Part shown: piece after piece, positions 15,346-25,122 of the stretch
Position numbering within the stretch: position 1 is the stretch's first letter
Layout: the number at the start of each line of letters is the position of its first letter
NCBI GenBank assembly: GCA_946482365.1
Contig: CAMLQY010000015.1
Location: forward strand, 1 to 42,799
DNA from: an uncultured Actinomycetes bacterium
GTDB lineage: Bacteria; Actinomycetota; Thermoleophilia; Solirubrobacterales; 70-9
Length of the DNA stretch: 42,799 nucleotides
Reading direction: 5' to 3'
Position numbers and translations under genes: made by a program
The notes under the pieces: model-generated
What the model was told of the DNA's origin: nothing
Database searches by the model: none
Seen by the model: only the letters and a program-made list of their open reading frames with translations

Positions 15346-16548
15346 ATGGCGGGTCATGACGAGCACGAGGGGAATGGGCGTATAGATAGCGGGGGGGCGC
15401 GGGTCCTGATCGCCGGTGCCGGCATCGCTGGGATCGAGGCGGCGCTGGCCCTGCGCGATCTTGCCGGCGAGCTGGTCGAGGTCGAGATATGCGACCCGCG
15501 ACGGGAGTTCGCCTTCCGCCCGTTCGCCGTCGGCGAGCCCTACGGGGCGGCGCGGATCTTCCGCTACGACATGGAGGCGCTGGCCTCACGCTGCGGGGCC
15601 TCCTTTCACCCCGATGGGATCGTCTCGGTCGAGCCCGGGCAGAAGCTTGCCACTACCCGCGACGGAGAGCAGCTCTCCTATGACTTTCTCCTCCTCGCAA
15701 CCGGCGTGCGGATGCTCTGGGCGGTCCCGGGCGCCGTCACCTTCTGGGGGGCTGCCGACGAGGGCCAAGTGGGGGACGTCGTCGCCGCCCTGCGCGCGGG
15801 CCGGCTGCGCAGCCTCGTGTTCACGATGCCCGGCGGGCCCAGCTGGGCGCTGCCGCTCTACGAGCTCGCCCTGTTCGCCGCCACCGAGCTGGCGAGGGCG
15901 TGCCCCGGTCGCACCCGCCTGACGGTCGTCACTCCGGAGGACGCGCCGCTGGAGCTCTTCGGCCATCGCGTCGGCGAGCAGATGGGCGAGCTGCTCGAGG
16001 AGCGTGGGGTCGAGGTCGTCGCCGGCGCCCACCCGATCGCCTTCGAGGCCGGGCGGCTGCGGATCGCGCCGGGCGAAGACGTCGAGGCCGACGCCGTGGT
16101 CAGCCTGCCGCGCCTGGAGGGCCGGCAGGTCGTGGGCGCCCCTCACGGCCCCGAGGGCTTCGTCCGCGTCGACGAGCGCGGCAGGGCGATCGGCGCCGAT
16201 CGCCTCTTCGCCGCCGGCGACGTAACCGCGTTCCCGGTCAAGCAGGGAGGGATCGCGACCCAGCAGGCCGACGTCGCAGCCGGCCTCATCGCCTACGAGT
16301 GCGGGGCGGGCGTCGAGCCCGAGGCCTTCGACCCGGTTCTGCGCGGAGTCCTCTGGACCGGCCGTGAGCCGCGATACCTCTACGGGCGGCCGACGGGGGG
16401 CCACGGGGAGACGTCCAGCCTCAGCGAGCGACCGCAGTGGACGGCCCGGAACGGCAAGGTGATCGGCCGTTACCTGACCGCCTTCCTCGACTCGCTCGCC
16501 GAAGACGGCGACCGGATGCCCGTCGTCGGCTCGTCGACGGCCTCCTGA
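15346..16548 (+). CDS. NAD(P)/FAD-dependent oxidoreductase (NDH-2/sulfide:quinone reductase-like)
   Basis: The 400-residue protein has an FAD-binding dinucleotide fold at the N-terminus (VLIAGAGIAGIEAALAL, residues ~20-36), the LSYDFLLLATGVR segment that follows the NAD domain entry, and the second FAD motif DRLFAAGDVTAFPVKQGGIATQQADV. This layout is shared by type II NADH dehydrogenases, sulfide:quinone reductases and ferredoxin reductases. PFAVGEPYGAARIFRYDMEA places it with the NDH-2/SQR-like group. The conserved cysteine pair of true sulfide:quinone reductases is not evident and there is no clear membrane helix, so the electron donor and acceptor are uncertain. Confidence 0.85.
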   Translation: MAGHDEHEGNGRIDSGGARVLIAGAGIAGIEAALALRDLAGELVEVEICDPRREFAFRPFAVGEPYGAARIFRYDMEALASRCGASFHPDGIVSVEPGQKLATTRDGEQLSYDFLLLATGVRMLWAVPGAVTFWGAADEGQVGDVVAALRAGRLRSLVFTMPGGPSWALPLYELALFAATELARACPGRTRLTVVTPEDAPLELFGHRVGEQMGELLEERGVEVVAGAHPIAFEAGRLRIAPGEDVEADAVVSLPRLEGRQVVGAPHGPEGFVRVDERGRAIGADRLFAAGDVTAFPVKQGGIATQQADVAAGLIAYECGAGVEPEAFDPVLRGVLWTGREPRYLYGRPTGGHGETSSLSERPQWTARNGKVIGRYLTAFLDSLAEDGDRMPVVGSSTAS

Positions 16549-16567
16549 TTCAGGTCATGATGCGAGG

Positions 16568-17308
16568 GTGAGCGACGCTCTCGTGCAGCGTTTCCGTGCC
16601 GCCCGCCGCGATCGCGGGCTGGCGGTCATCGAGGGCTTCCACGCGCTCAAGCACGCGCTGCGCTTCGGGGCCGAGATCGTCGAGGCCGTCGCCTCCGACC
16701 CCGGGGAGCTGGAGCGCCTCGCAGCCGAGCTTGCTCCAGACCTCGCGGGCTCGCTGACCGCGCGGGTCGAGCGGGTCGGAGCAGAGGAGATCGCGCGGAT
16801 GGTCCCCCATGCGCCCCGGACCGGTGCCGTCGCGATCGCCCGGCGCCCGCCGGTCGACGTGGCCGCGGTGCTGGCGGACGGGAGGCCCGCTCCGGTCGTC
16901 CTGCTCGAGGACCCGCGCACCATGGGCAACATGGGGGCCTGCGTGCGGGTCGCCGCCGCGGCCGACGCCGCGGGGGTGCTCACCACCGGCGACAACGACC
17001 CCTGGCACCCCGAGGCGCTGCGGGGGGCGGCCGGGCTGCACTTCGCCCTGCCGGTGGCCGCCGTCGAGGCCCTGCCCGCAGGAGGCCGTCCGCTCGTCGC
17101 GATCGACCCCGACGGCGATGACGCCGACCTGCGCGAGCTCTCCCCGCGCTCTGTCCTCGCCTTCGGTACCGAGCGCTACGGCCTCAGCGACGAGCTCCTC
17201 GACCGTGCCGACTCCCGGCTCGCGATCCCAATGCGCGAGGGCGTTTCCAGCCTCAATCTCGCCACCGCGGTGGCAGCCGTGTTGTTCGCACGGCGCCTGC
17301 TGAGGTAG
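16568..17308 (+). CDS. SpoU/TrmH family RNA 2'-O-methyltransferase
   Basis: The 246-residue protein from a GTG start has an N-terminal RNA-recognition part (LAVIEGFHALKHALRFGAEI) followed by the SPOUT knot. Motif 1 is VVLLEDPRTMGNMGACVRVA, motif 2 is VLAFGTERYGLS and motif 3 is IPMREGVSSLNLATAVAAVL. The family methylates the 2'-hydroxyl of a ribose in tRNA or rRNA using S-adenosylmethionine. In many homologs the residue after the motif 1 Asn-Met-Gly is Thr/Ala-x-x-Arg; Arg is kept here (CVRVA). The exact target nucleotide cannot be predicted. Confidence 0.92.
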   Translation: MSDALVQRFRAARRDRGLAVIEGFHALKHALRFGAEIVEAVASDPGELERLAAELAPDLAGSLTARVERVGAEEIARMVPHAPRTGAVAIARRPPVDVAAVLADGRPAPVVLLEDPRTMGNMGACVRVAAAADAAGVLTTGDNDPWHPEALRGAAGLHFALPVAAVEALPAGGRPLVAIDPDGDDADLRELSPRSVLAFGTERYGLSDELLDRADSRLAIPMREGVSSLNLATAVAAVLFARRLLR

Positions 17309-17345
17309 CGTGGGCGCAACGCTACCCCGACCGAAAGGATCCCCC

Positions 17346-17735
17346 TTGCCCCTCGCAAACATCAACCTGGGCGAAGCCATGCTGCTCGCCTTCGAGATCT
17401 TCTTCTTCGTGATCTGGATCTGGATCCTGGTCGCGATCCTCAGCGACCTCTTCCGCGACCACGAAACCTCGGGTTGGGCCAAGGCGGCATGGGTGCTGTT
17501 CCTCGTCTTCGTCCCGTTCATAACCGCGCTGATCTACCTGATCGCCCGCGGCGACGGCATGCGCGACCGGACGATCAAGGCACAGGCCGAGGCAAAGCAA
17601 CACATGGACTCCTACATCCGCGAACAGGCCCACGCGACACCGGCCGACGAACTGCACAAGCTGAACGACCTCAAGGAGAAGGGGGCGCTCTCGGCTGAGG
17701 AGTTTGAGAAGGCGAAGGCCAAGCTGCTGGCCTGA
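17346..17735 (+). CDS. PLDc_N/SHOCT-domain small membrane protein
   Basis: The 129-residue protein has two transmembrane helices (about residues 10-32 and 45-67; FEIFFFVIWIWILVAILSDL and KAAWVLFLVFVPFITALIYL) separated by a short polar loop with WAKAAWV, the phospholipase D N-terminal-like hairpin. It ends in a SHOCT motif (DELHKLNDLKEKGALSAEEF). These proteins are common in actinobacteria and have no defined function. TTG 17346 is preferred because GAAAGGAT lies just upstream. GTG 17310, one codon after the methyltransferase stop, is the alternative and would add 12 residues. The stop codon sits inside the left arm of the structured element at 17732. Confidence 0.85.
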   Translation: MPLANINLGEAMLLAFEIFFFVIWIWILVAILSDLFRDHETSGWAKAAWVLFLVFVPFITALIYLIARGDGMRDRTIKAQAEAKQHMDSYIREQAHATPADELHKLNDLKEKGALSAEEFEKAKAKLLA

Positions 17736-17906
17736 GGTCGTCTGACCGGCGCACATCTGCGTCCTCGGTCGCTCGCGTGCAGAGCACGCCACGCTCCCTG
17801 CGTCCTTGATCTGCTTGGTCAGCCGACCTCAGTAAGGCTGGCCAAGCAGTCGGGGTGGGGGTAATTTTTCCTGCAAGTACGGAGAATCTGCACGAGATCT
17901 TGCAGG
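17732..17906 (+). promoter_or_regulatory. Structured leader with two mutually exclusive hairpins plus a third stem
   Basis: Stem A pairs 17732-17747 with 17817-17832 (15 of 16 pairs: CTGAGGTCG...CGACCTCAG plus CTGACC/GGTCAG). Stem B pairs CTGCTTGGTCAGCC (17811-17824) with GGCTGGCCAAGCAG (17836-17849), 13 of 14 pairs, and is followed by a G-rich stretch and TAATTTTTC. A and B share 17817-17824, so they cannot form together. Stem C pairs CCTGCAAG (17870-17877) with CTTGCAGG (17899-17906). A small hairpin CGTGC/GCACG lies inside A. It precedes the NlpC/P60 gene and may be an attenuator or riboswitch-like leader, or a composite repeat. Confidence 0.55.
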
Positions 17907-17958
17907 TTATTAGCAACTCCTAACAATCTTTCGGCGACTTCGCTACGGTGCGCCGCTT

Positions 17959-19173
17959 ATGCGCGTTCCGCCTCGCGGCAACTCATGGCGCCTGCTGCTG
18001 CCCGCGGCGCTGCTCCTTGCCCTCCTCTGCATGGTGGCCTCGGCACCCGCCGAGACGCTCGAAGAGAAGCTGCATGAGACCCAGGGCAAGCTGAGCCAGG
18101 TGCGCGAGAGCCAGAGCGCTGTCGCCGCGTCGATCGCCGAGCAGAACCGGGCGATCGACTCGATGATCGGCGAAGTCTCGGCGCTGCGCCAGGAGCAGGC
18201 GGCGCTCGAGGCGGAGCTCTCCGCCAAGCAGGACGAGCTCGACCGGGCGACGGCGAAGCTCGAGGCCGACAAGCGCCACCTGGCGCGGGTGAGGGCCCGC
18301 CTGAAGCGAGCGCTCGACGTGCTGCGCGAGCGCCTCGTCGCGATCTACGAGGCGGGCAGCCCGGACATGATCGACGTCGTCCTCGACTCGGCGAGCTGGT
18401 CGGAGGTGACCACCCGCGCCGACTACCTCAACCAGATCCAGGAATACGACGACTCGGTAGCCGCCCGGGTCAAGGCGCTGCGCGACCAGGCCCGGGCCGC
18501 CGTGAAGCGGATGACCGCGGTGCGGCTGCGGCTCGAGGAAGCCCGCGACGAGATCGCCGTCAAGGAGCGGGAAGCGGCCGCCGCGCGCCAGCAGGCCGAG
18601 GCCCGCTTCGCGGAGCTCGAGGCGGCGAAGGCGGAGCGGCAGGCTGCGCTCGACGCGCTGCAGTCTCGCGAGGCCGCCCTCAGCGACAACCTCGCTGCGA
18701 TCTCCGAACAGCTCGCCGCCAGCGGCGCGCCGGTGCCGACCGGCACCCCGGCGCCACTGACGCCAGGCGAGAGCGCCAACTACATCTCAGAAAGCCAGGC
18801 CAGCGTGCCCAGCGCCGCACCGCCCGCCGTCGCAGCCGCGATCGAAGCCGCCAACTCGATCGCCCACCTGCCGTACGTCTGGGGCGGTGGCCACGGCTCC
18901 TTCGAATCCTCGGGCTATGACTGCTCCGGCGCGGTCAGCTTCGCCCTCCACGGGGGCGGCTTCCTCTCCAGCCCGCTCGACTCGACCGGTCTCTCGACCT
19001 GGGGCGAACCCGGGCCCGGCCGCTGGATCACCGTCTACGCCAACGCCGGCCACGCCTGGGTGATCATCGCCGGCCTCGCCTTCGACACCTCCGGCGGCGT
19101 CGGTCCCCGCTGGCACCCAAGCCCCGTCAGCTCCACCGAAGGCTTCATCGCGCGTCACCCGCCGGGCTACTAG
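17959..19173 (+). CDS. Secreted NlpC/P60-family peptidoglycan hydrolase with coiled-coil domain
   Basis: The 404-residue protein starts with a Sec signal peptide (residues 1-31, ending APAE). Residues ~32-255 are a long coiled coil rich in Glu, Ala, Arg and Lys with a short break (YEAGSPDMIDVVLDSASWSE), the architecture of RipA and PcsB, where the coils keep the enzyme inactive until it meets a cell-division partner. The C-terminal domain has the NlpC/P60 catalytic cysteine Cys322 (SGYDCSGAVSF) and histidine His365 (NAGHAWVII). It probably cuts stem peptides in peptidoglycan during septation. Its 3' end overlaps the opposite-strand rhodanese gene by 29 bases. A structured leader lies upstream. 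Confidence 0.93.
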   Translation: MRVPPRGNSWRLLLPAALLLALLCMVASAPAETLEEKLHETQGKLSQVRESQSAVAASIAEQNRAIDSMIGEVSALRQEQAALEAELSAKQDELDRATAKLEADKRHLARVRARLKRALDVLRERLVAIYEAGSPDMIDVVLDSASWSEVTTRADYLNQIQEYDDSVAARVKALRDQARAAVKRMTAVRLRLEEARDEIAVKEREAAAARQQAEARFAELEAAKAERQAALDALQSREAALSDNLAAISEQLAASGAPVPTGTPAPLTPGESANYISESQASVPSAAPPAVAAAIEAANSIAHLPYVWGGGHGSFESSGYDCSGAVSFALHGGGFLSSPLDSTGLSTWGEPGPGRWITVYANAGHAWVIIAGLAFDTSGGVGPRWHPSPVSSTEGFIARHPPGY

Positions 19174-20539
19174 GCTCGGTTGCCCCGTCCCACATCGCCG
19201 CATTGCCGCGGCTGACGTGGATGACGCCCTCAAACCCTTCGCGCTGGAGGATCGAGGCGGCCAGGCCGCTGCGCTTGCCGGCCTTGCAGATCGTCGCGAT
19301 CGGGCGGTCGCGGGGGACCTCGTCGAGGCGCTCACGCAGCTGCGCGAAGGGGATGTGAAGCGAGCCGGGAACGTGGCCTTCGCCGTACTCGGCGTCGCCG
19401 CGCACGTCGAGGACCTGCAAGGCCGAGCCGTCGTCGAGGCGACGGGCCAGCTCTGCCAGGTCGATCGACTCGATCCGCGCCACCGGGCGGTCCTCGGCGC
19501 GCCAGGCAGTCATGCCGCCGCCGAGGAAGCCGCGCACCGGGAGGCCGACCGCGGCGAGCAGCTCGGCCGCCTCCAGCTCGTTGCCGTCGGAGGCCGCCAC
19601 GATCAGCAGCTCGGCGTCGACCGGCACCATCTCCGCGACCTTGGTGGCGAAGCCGGTGTCGTAGGCCGATGCGCTGATCGAGCCGGGGATGTGAGCCTCG
19701 TCGAACTGCTCGTTCGTGCGCGAGTCGATCGCCAGCGCCCCGGCTGCGATCGCGGCCTCGAAGCCGTGCGGCGTGAGCCGGGTCGGGGCGCTGATCGATT
19801 CGACCAGCGGGCCGCGGTTGAGCGAGACGATGTGCTCCACGTTCGGCGGCTTGCTGCCGGTCGTGGCGACCGCGTCCTCGACGAACTCGGCCTCGCTGCC
19901 GAAGCCGAGCGCCCTGTTGTGGCGACGCTCGAAGCCGATCGTCGAGGAGGTCTTCAGGTCGATCCCGGAGCTGCCGCAGAGCGAGCCGCCCAAGTGCCCC
20001 GGCCAGACCTCGGTCTCCTCGGGCAGCGCCAGCAGCCTCTCGTGCAGGGAGCGGAAGATGTCGACCGCGCCCTCCCGCGGCTCGATCGCGAGGTCCGGCC
20101 GGGCGACGTCGCCGACGAAGAGCGAGTCGCCGGTCAGCACCGCCCAGGGATCGTCGCCCCGCGCCGCGTCGCGCAGCAGGAAGGAGGTGTGCTCCGGCCG
20201 GTGGCCGGGAGTGTGGATCGCCTCGACGCTCGCGCCCTCGCCCAGCTCCAGCGTCCAGCCGTCGGCGAACGCCTCGTGCGGGTACTCCGCCTCTGCCAGC
20301 TCGTGGACGTGGATCGTCGCGCCGGTCGCGCGGGCGAGGCGGCCGTGGCCGGAGACGTGGTCGGCGTGGTTGTGGGTCTCGAGCACGTGCTCGATCCGCA
20401 CGCCGTGCAGGCGGCTGAGGTGCAGGTAGGGGTCGATGTCCCACTGGGGGTCGACCACGGCGGCGACGCCGGAGGCCGTGTCGCCGACCAGATAGGAGGC
20501 GCATCCGAGGTCCTCGTGGATGATCTGGCGGAAGAGCAT
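19145..20539 (-). CDS. Persulfide dioxygenase-like metallo-beta-lactamase fused to two rhodanese domains
   Basis: The 464-residue fusion starts at ATG 20539 (MLFRQIIHEDLGCASYLVGD). Residues 1-~235 are a metallo-beta-lactamase domain of the ETHE1/BlhI type with HNHADH at 56-61 (metal site), TPGHRPEHTSF and LTGDSLFVGDVARPDL, all typical of persulfide dioxygenases that oxidise thiol persulfides to sulfite. Two rhodanese domains follow (about 255-350 and 360-460). The second has the active cysteine Cys418 in ICKAGKRS. The first has AASDGNELE at that point and no cysteine, so it is probably structural. The protein links sulfane-sulfur transfer and oxidation. It is divergent from acetyl-CoA synthetase across 66 bp. 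Confidence 0.93.
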   Translation of the reverse strand: MLFRQIIHEDLGCASYLVGDTASGVAAVVDPQWDIDPYLHLSRLHGVRIEHVLETHNHADHVSGHGRLARATGATIHVHELAEAEYPHEAFADGWTLELGEGASVEAIHTPGHRPEHTSFLLRDAARGDDPWAVLTGDSLFVGDVARPDLAIEPREGAVDIFRSLHERLLALPEETEVWPGHLGGSLCGSSGIDLKTSSTIGFERRHNRALGFGSEAEFVEDAVATTGSKPPNVEHIVSLNRGPLVESISAPTRLTPHGFEAAIAAGALAIDSRTNEQFDEAHIPGSISASAYDTGFATKVAEMVPVDAELLIVAASDGNELEAAELLAAVGLPVRGFLGGGMTAWRAEDRPVARIESIDLAELARRLDDGSALQVLDVRGDAEYGEGHVPGSLHIPFAQLRERLDEVPRDRPIATICKAGKRSGLAASILQREGFEGVIHVSRGNAAMWDGATEPSSPAGDAR

Positions 20540-20605
20540 TCGGTCAGGCGATTCGGAACGGGTACCGTTTCGGCACTCAGGGTAGCGGCGAGGGGAAGGA
20601 GCGGC

Positions 20606-22569
<1,964 letters not shown>

Positions 22570-22588
<19 letters not shown>

Positions 22589-23409
22589 GGCGCTGCTCCG
22601 GCGCCCCCGGAGCGCTCGTCGACCATGCGCTGCACGGCAAGCTCGAGCGTCTGCAGCTGCTCCTGAACGCCGCGCAGCTCGCGCAGGGCAAGCGCCTCGG
22701 CTGAGATCTGCTCCGCCTCGAGCTCTTCCTCGACTTCGGCTATCTCAGGGCTGAGGAAGCGTTGCGCGAAGGCGCCGGTCATCAGGGCGACGAAGCCGAT
22801 GCCGACGATCAGGATCACGGTCGAGACGATCTCGCCTCCAGTCGTGGTCGGGTAGATGTCGGAGCCCAGCGTCGTCATCGTCGTCACCGCCCAGTAGATG
22901 CCGTCCCAGGTGTCGAGGTGCTGACTGTGCTTCTCGAAGGCGACGAAGACGGCACCGCCGCCGATCGCGGTCAGGCCCGCGAGCAGCATCGCGTAGCGCA
23001 GGCCCTCGAGCGAGAAGACCTCGCGAGAGAGCTCGGCGAGCCGCAGCAGCCGCAGCAGCCGCAAGAGGCGCAGGATGCGCAGCCCCTGCAGCCCCGGCGG
23101 CAGGACGGGCGGGGTGAGGACGACGATGATCAAGTTGAGCTGGTGGTGGCGGAGCCAAGCACGGCGGTTCGGCACCACCGCCAGCATCACCGCCAGCTCG
23201 AAGACGAAGGCGAGCCAGGTCGCCCAGTTGAGGAAATGCGCGAGGCTCTCGAGCCAGCCTCCAGGCTCGGACTCGGTGATCGCCACCATCGGCAGCGTCA
23301 GCGCCGCCGCGATCAGCATCGGCGTGTTCAACCGTTCCGCGACCCGCGTGCTGCGCGCGTCCATCCCCGGCGCGTAGCGCACCGCCTCCTGCGTCGTCGC
23401 GGACTCCAT
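22570..23409 (-). CDS. Voltage-gated-like ion channel with non-canonical selectivity filter
   Basis: The 279-residue protein has a four-helix sensor region followed by a two-helix pore. S4 is a regular arginine ladder (LRILRLLRLLRLLRLAELSR). The pore helix and filter read YWAVTTMTTLGSDIYPTT, where a potassium channel normally has TVGYGD; here TLGSD is one residue shorter and lacks the GYG signature (filter bases 22858-22872). The C-terminal ~55 residues are a predicted coiled coil (EVEEELEAEQISAEALALRE), likely for tetramer assembly. It is a membrane cation channel, but potassium selectivity should not be assumed. ATG 23409 is used; ATG 16 codons further in is possible. Confidence 0.87.
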
Positions 23410-23449
23410 CCGCGTCTGATTCGACGCCGCGCCCCAAGCGCCTACCGCT

Positions 23450-23494
23450 TCCGGTGCGCTTTATCCCCGTATAACGGGGCAAAGGCGCACCGGA
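23450..23494 (-). terminator. Long nested hairpin after the DUF2332 gene
   Basis: Outer arms TCCGGTGCGC (23450-23459) and GCGCACCGGA (23485-23494), then TTT/AAA, then CCCCGT (23465-23470) / ACGGGG (23474-23479) with loop ATA. It lies 16 bases past the DUF2332 stop and before the channel gene on the same strand, so it probably ends the DUF2332 transcript. Confidence 0.7.
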
Positions 23495-23509
23495 GTGGGG
23501 GAGCCCAGA

Positions 23510-24544
23510 TCAGAGCAGTTCGACTGGGCTGCCGTGGTAGCCGACCCGGGCGAGGCGGCGGGTCTCGCCGCCGGGCCAGAGCGTCAGCTCCAGGTCGGCG
23601 CGGTCGTCGGCGGGCTCCATGCGCAGCCAGGCCAGCGGGGCGCCGGCGCTCGCCCTCTCACCGGCTGTCGTGACGTGCCCGAAGAAGGCCTCGCGCTCCT
23701 CGTCGCTCAGGTACTGGCTGACGATCGAGTGATAGAGGACCGTGGCCCGGCCGGAGGCCGGCTCCGCGAGCAAGCGCGCGGTCCAGGCGGCCGCGGTCTC
23801 GTGCTCGATCACGACCGGCACCTCCTCGGCCACCTCAAGAGCGGCTCGCATGCGGGCGATCCGCTCGGGCTGGTCGGGCCACACGTATGAGAGCAGGGTC
23901 AGCCGCCCCTCCGGGGTCGAGGCGTCGACCGGGTTGGCGTCACAGCCGCGGCGCTCGGCCACCTCGACCGCCGCGGGCAGCGCCGGCGGCGTCCCTTCGA
24001 GCTCGAACTCGAGCTGCAGGGGCGAGTCGGCGGGGCCCCAGGCGAACCCCTCCGCCCTGTAGCCGAAGCGGTCCCAGCGCAGGTTGAGACCGGCGCTCGC
24101 GCCGACCTCGAGCAGGCGCAGGGGCATGCCGGTCTCGGCGGCGACGGTCAGGAACCCGAAGAGCAGCGCGTTGCAGCGGCCCACCTCGTTCGTCTGCACC
24201 GGGAGGTCGATGAGCGGACGCAGCTCCGCGACGTTGCGCTCGATCGCGTCACGAAGAAGCTGCCAGGCGCGCGAGGCGTCGCGGGTCTCGTAGGCCGAGG
24301 CGAGCTCCGGCTCCCGTCCCGTGATCGCCATGCGGTTCACCGTCCCCAGCAAGCGCAGGCCGAGCACCGAGAACCGGGGATCGTCCTCGTGCCCGCGCAG
24401 CGCCTCCCAGACCGGCCCGCGCGCCTCGACGTCCGCTGCCGCTTGCTCCAGCAACGCTGCGTAGAGGGGGGACCCGATCATCCGGCAGGCCTCCGCCTGC
24501 CAGCGCAGCTGCTCCGCGATCTTCTTCTCCGCCGCCGCGGTCAC
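23510..24544 (-). CDS. DUF2332 family protein
   Basis: The 344-residue protein matches the actinobacterial DUF2332 family from its N-terminus (EKKIAEQLRWQAEACRMIGS, PLYAALLEQAAADVEA). It has the family hallmark TNEVGRCNALLFGFLTVAAE followed by LRLLEVGASAGLNLRWDRFG, which looks like the glycine-rich SAM-binding strand and loop of a Rossmann methyltransferase. Later segments (DANPVDASTPEGRLTLLSYV, VLYHSIVSQYL) are also conserved. The family has no established function; the GASAGLNL motif makes an SAM-dependent activity possible, which is inference. The gene starts at GTG 24544 and is transcribed away from the MarR gene. Confidence 0.85.
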   Translation of the reverse strand: MTAAAEKKIAEQLRWQAEACRMIGSPLYAALLEQAAADVEARGPVWEALRGHEDDPRFSVLGLRLLGTVNRMAITGREPELASAYETRDASRAWQLLRDAIERNVAELRPLIDLPVQTNEVGRCNALLFGFLTVAAETGMPLRLLEVGASAGLNLRWDRFGYRAEGFAWGPADSPLQLEFELEGTPPALPAAVEVAERRGCDANPVDASTPEGRLTLLSYVWPDQPERIARMRAALEVAEEVPVVIEHETAAAWTARLLAEPASGRATVLYHSIVSQYLSDEEREAFFGHVTTAGERASAGAPLAWLRMEPADDRADLELTLWPGGETRRLARVGYHGSPVELL

Positions 24545-24578
24545 CGCTCGATCCTAGGCCCTCGGCTCCTCCCGCCCC

Positions 24579-24626
24579 CTGACTTCGTCATTAGGGGGGC
24601 ATATACACGCCTAATGACGAAGTCAG
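24579..24626. repeat. 17-bp perfect inverted repeat upstream of the MarR gene
   Basis: CTGACTTCGTCATTAGG (24579-24595) and CCTAATGACGAAGTCAG (24610-24626) with a 14-base spacer containing ATATA. It lies in the divergent gap between DUF2332 and MarR genes. It may be a MarR operator, a promoter-distal hairpin, or a member of a dispersed family with the hairpin at 33523-33559. Confidence 0.65.
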
Positions 24627-24666
24627 CGGGAAGGTGGTTTGCTAAGCTAATTACCAAGGCTAATCA

Positions 24667-25122
24667 ATGACCGTTGGGATCACGGACACTCAGCTCACCG
24701 ACTCCGCCGCGAGGCTGCGGATGGCGATCGTGCGGACGGCACGGCGCCTGCGCCAGGAGGCGGCAAGCGAGGCGACGGGCCTGACGCCCACTTCCACCGC
24801 GATGCTGGCGACGATCGAGCGCCATGGGCCGCTGACGCCCAGCGAGCTGGCGGAGCTGGAGCGGGTGAGGCGTCCGACCGTGACGAGGACGCTTGGCTGC
24901 CTCGACCGCGAGGGGCTGATCGAGCGCATGCCGGACCCCACCGACGGCCGCAGCACGCTGATCAGCGTCAACGCGGCGGGCCGCGAGCGGCTGCGCCGCC
25001 TGCGCGGGCGCAAGAACGCCTACTTGGCCCGGCGCATGCGCGACCTTCCCGCCGCCGAAGTCGAGGCGCTGGACCGTGCCGCGACGATCCTCGAGCGGAT
25101 GCTGGAGGAGGAGAGCCGGTGA
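24667..25122 (+). CDS. MarR family transcriptional regulator
   Basis: The 151-residue protein has the MarR winged helix. After an N-terminal dimerisation helix (SAARLRMAIVRTARRLRQEA), TSTAMLATIERHGPLTPSEL, then ELERVRRPTVTRTLGCLDRE form the helix-turn-helix. The wing is the conserved GLIERMPDPTDGRSTLISVN with the Asp-x-Arg pair. C-terminal helices complete the dimer interface. It overlaps the MFS transporter start by four bases (GTGA), so it most likely controls that exporter in response to a small molecule. Upstream are a 17-bp inverted repeat and AT-rich GCTAA repeats that may be its operator. Confidence 0.93.
   Translation: MTVGITDTQLTDSAARLRMAIVRTARRLRQEAASEATGLTPTSTAMLATIERHGPLTPSELAELERVRRPTVTRTLGCLDREGLIERMPDPTDGRSTLISVNAAGRERLRRLRGRKNAYLARRMRDLPAAEVEALDRAATILERMLEEESR

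Noticed and set aside
17736..17958. Possible tRNA or ydaO riboswitch in the structured region
   Set aside because: No cloverleaf with a T-arm and no recognisable ydaO conserved core were found by eye; retained only as an unassigned structured leader.
19217..20605. Long plus-strand extension in front of acetyl-CoA synthetase
   Set aside because: It is antisense to the metallo-beta-lactamase/rhodanese gene; homology and the ribosome-binding site place the ACS start at 20606.
20540..20605. Imperfect palindrome around GGTACC between the divergent rhodanese and ACS genes
   Set aside because: Only five of six flanking pairs match, and GC-rich DNA makes such sites frequent; not strong enough to call an operator.
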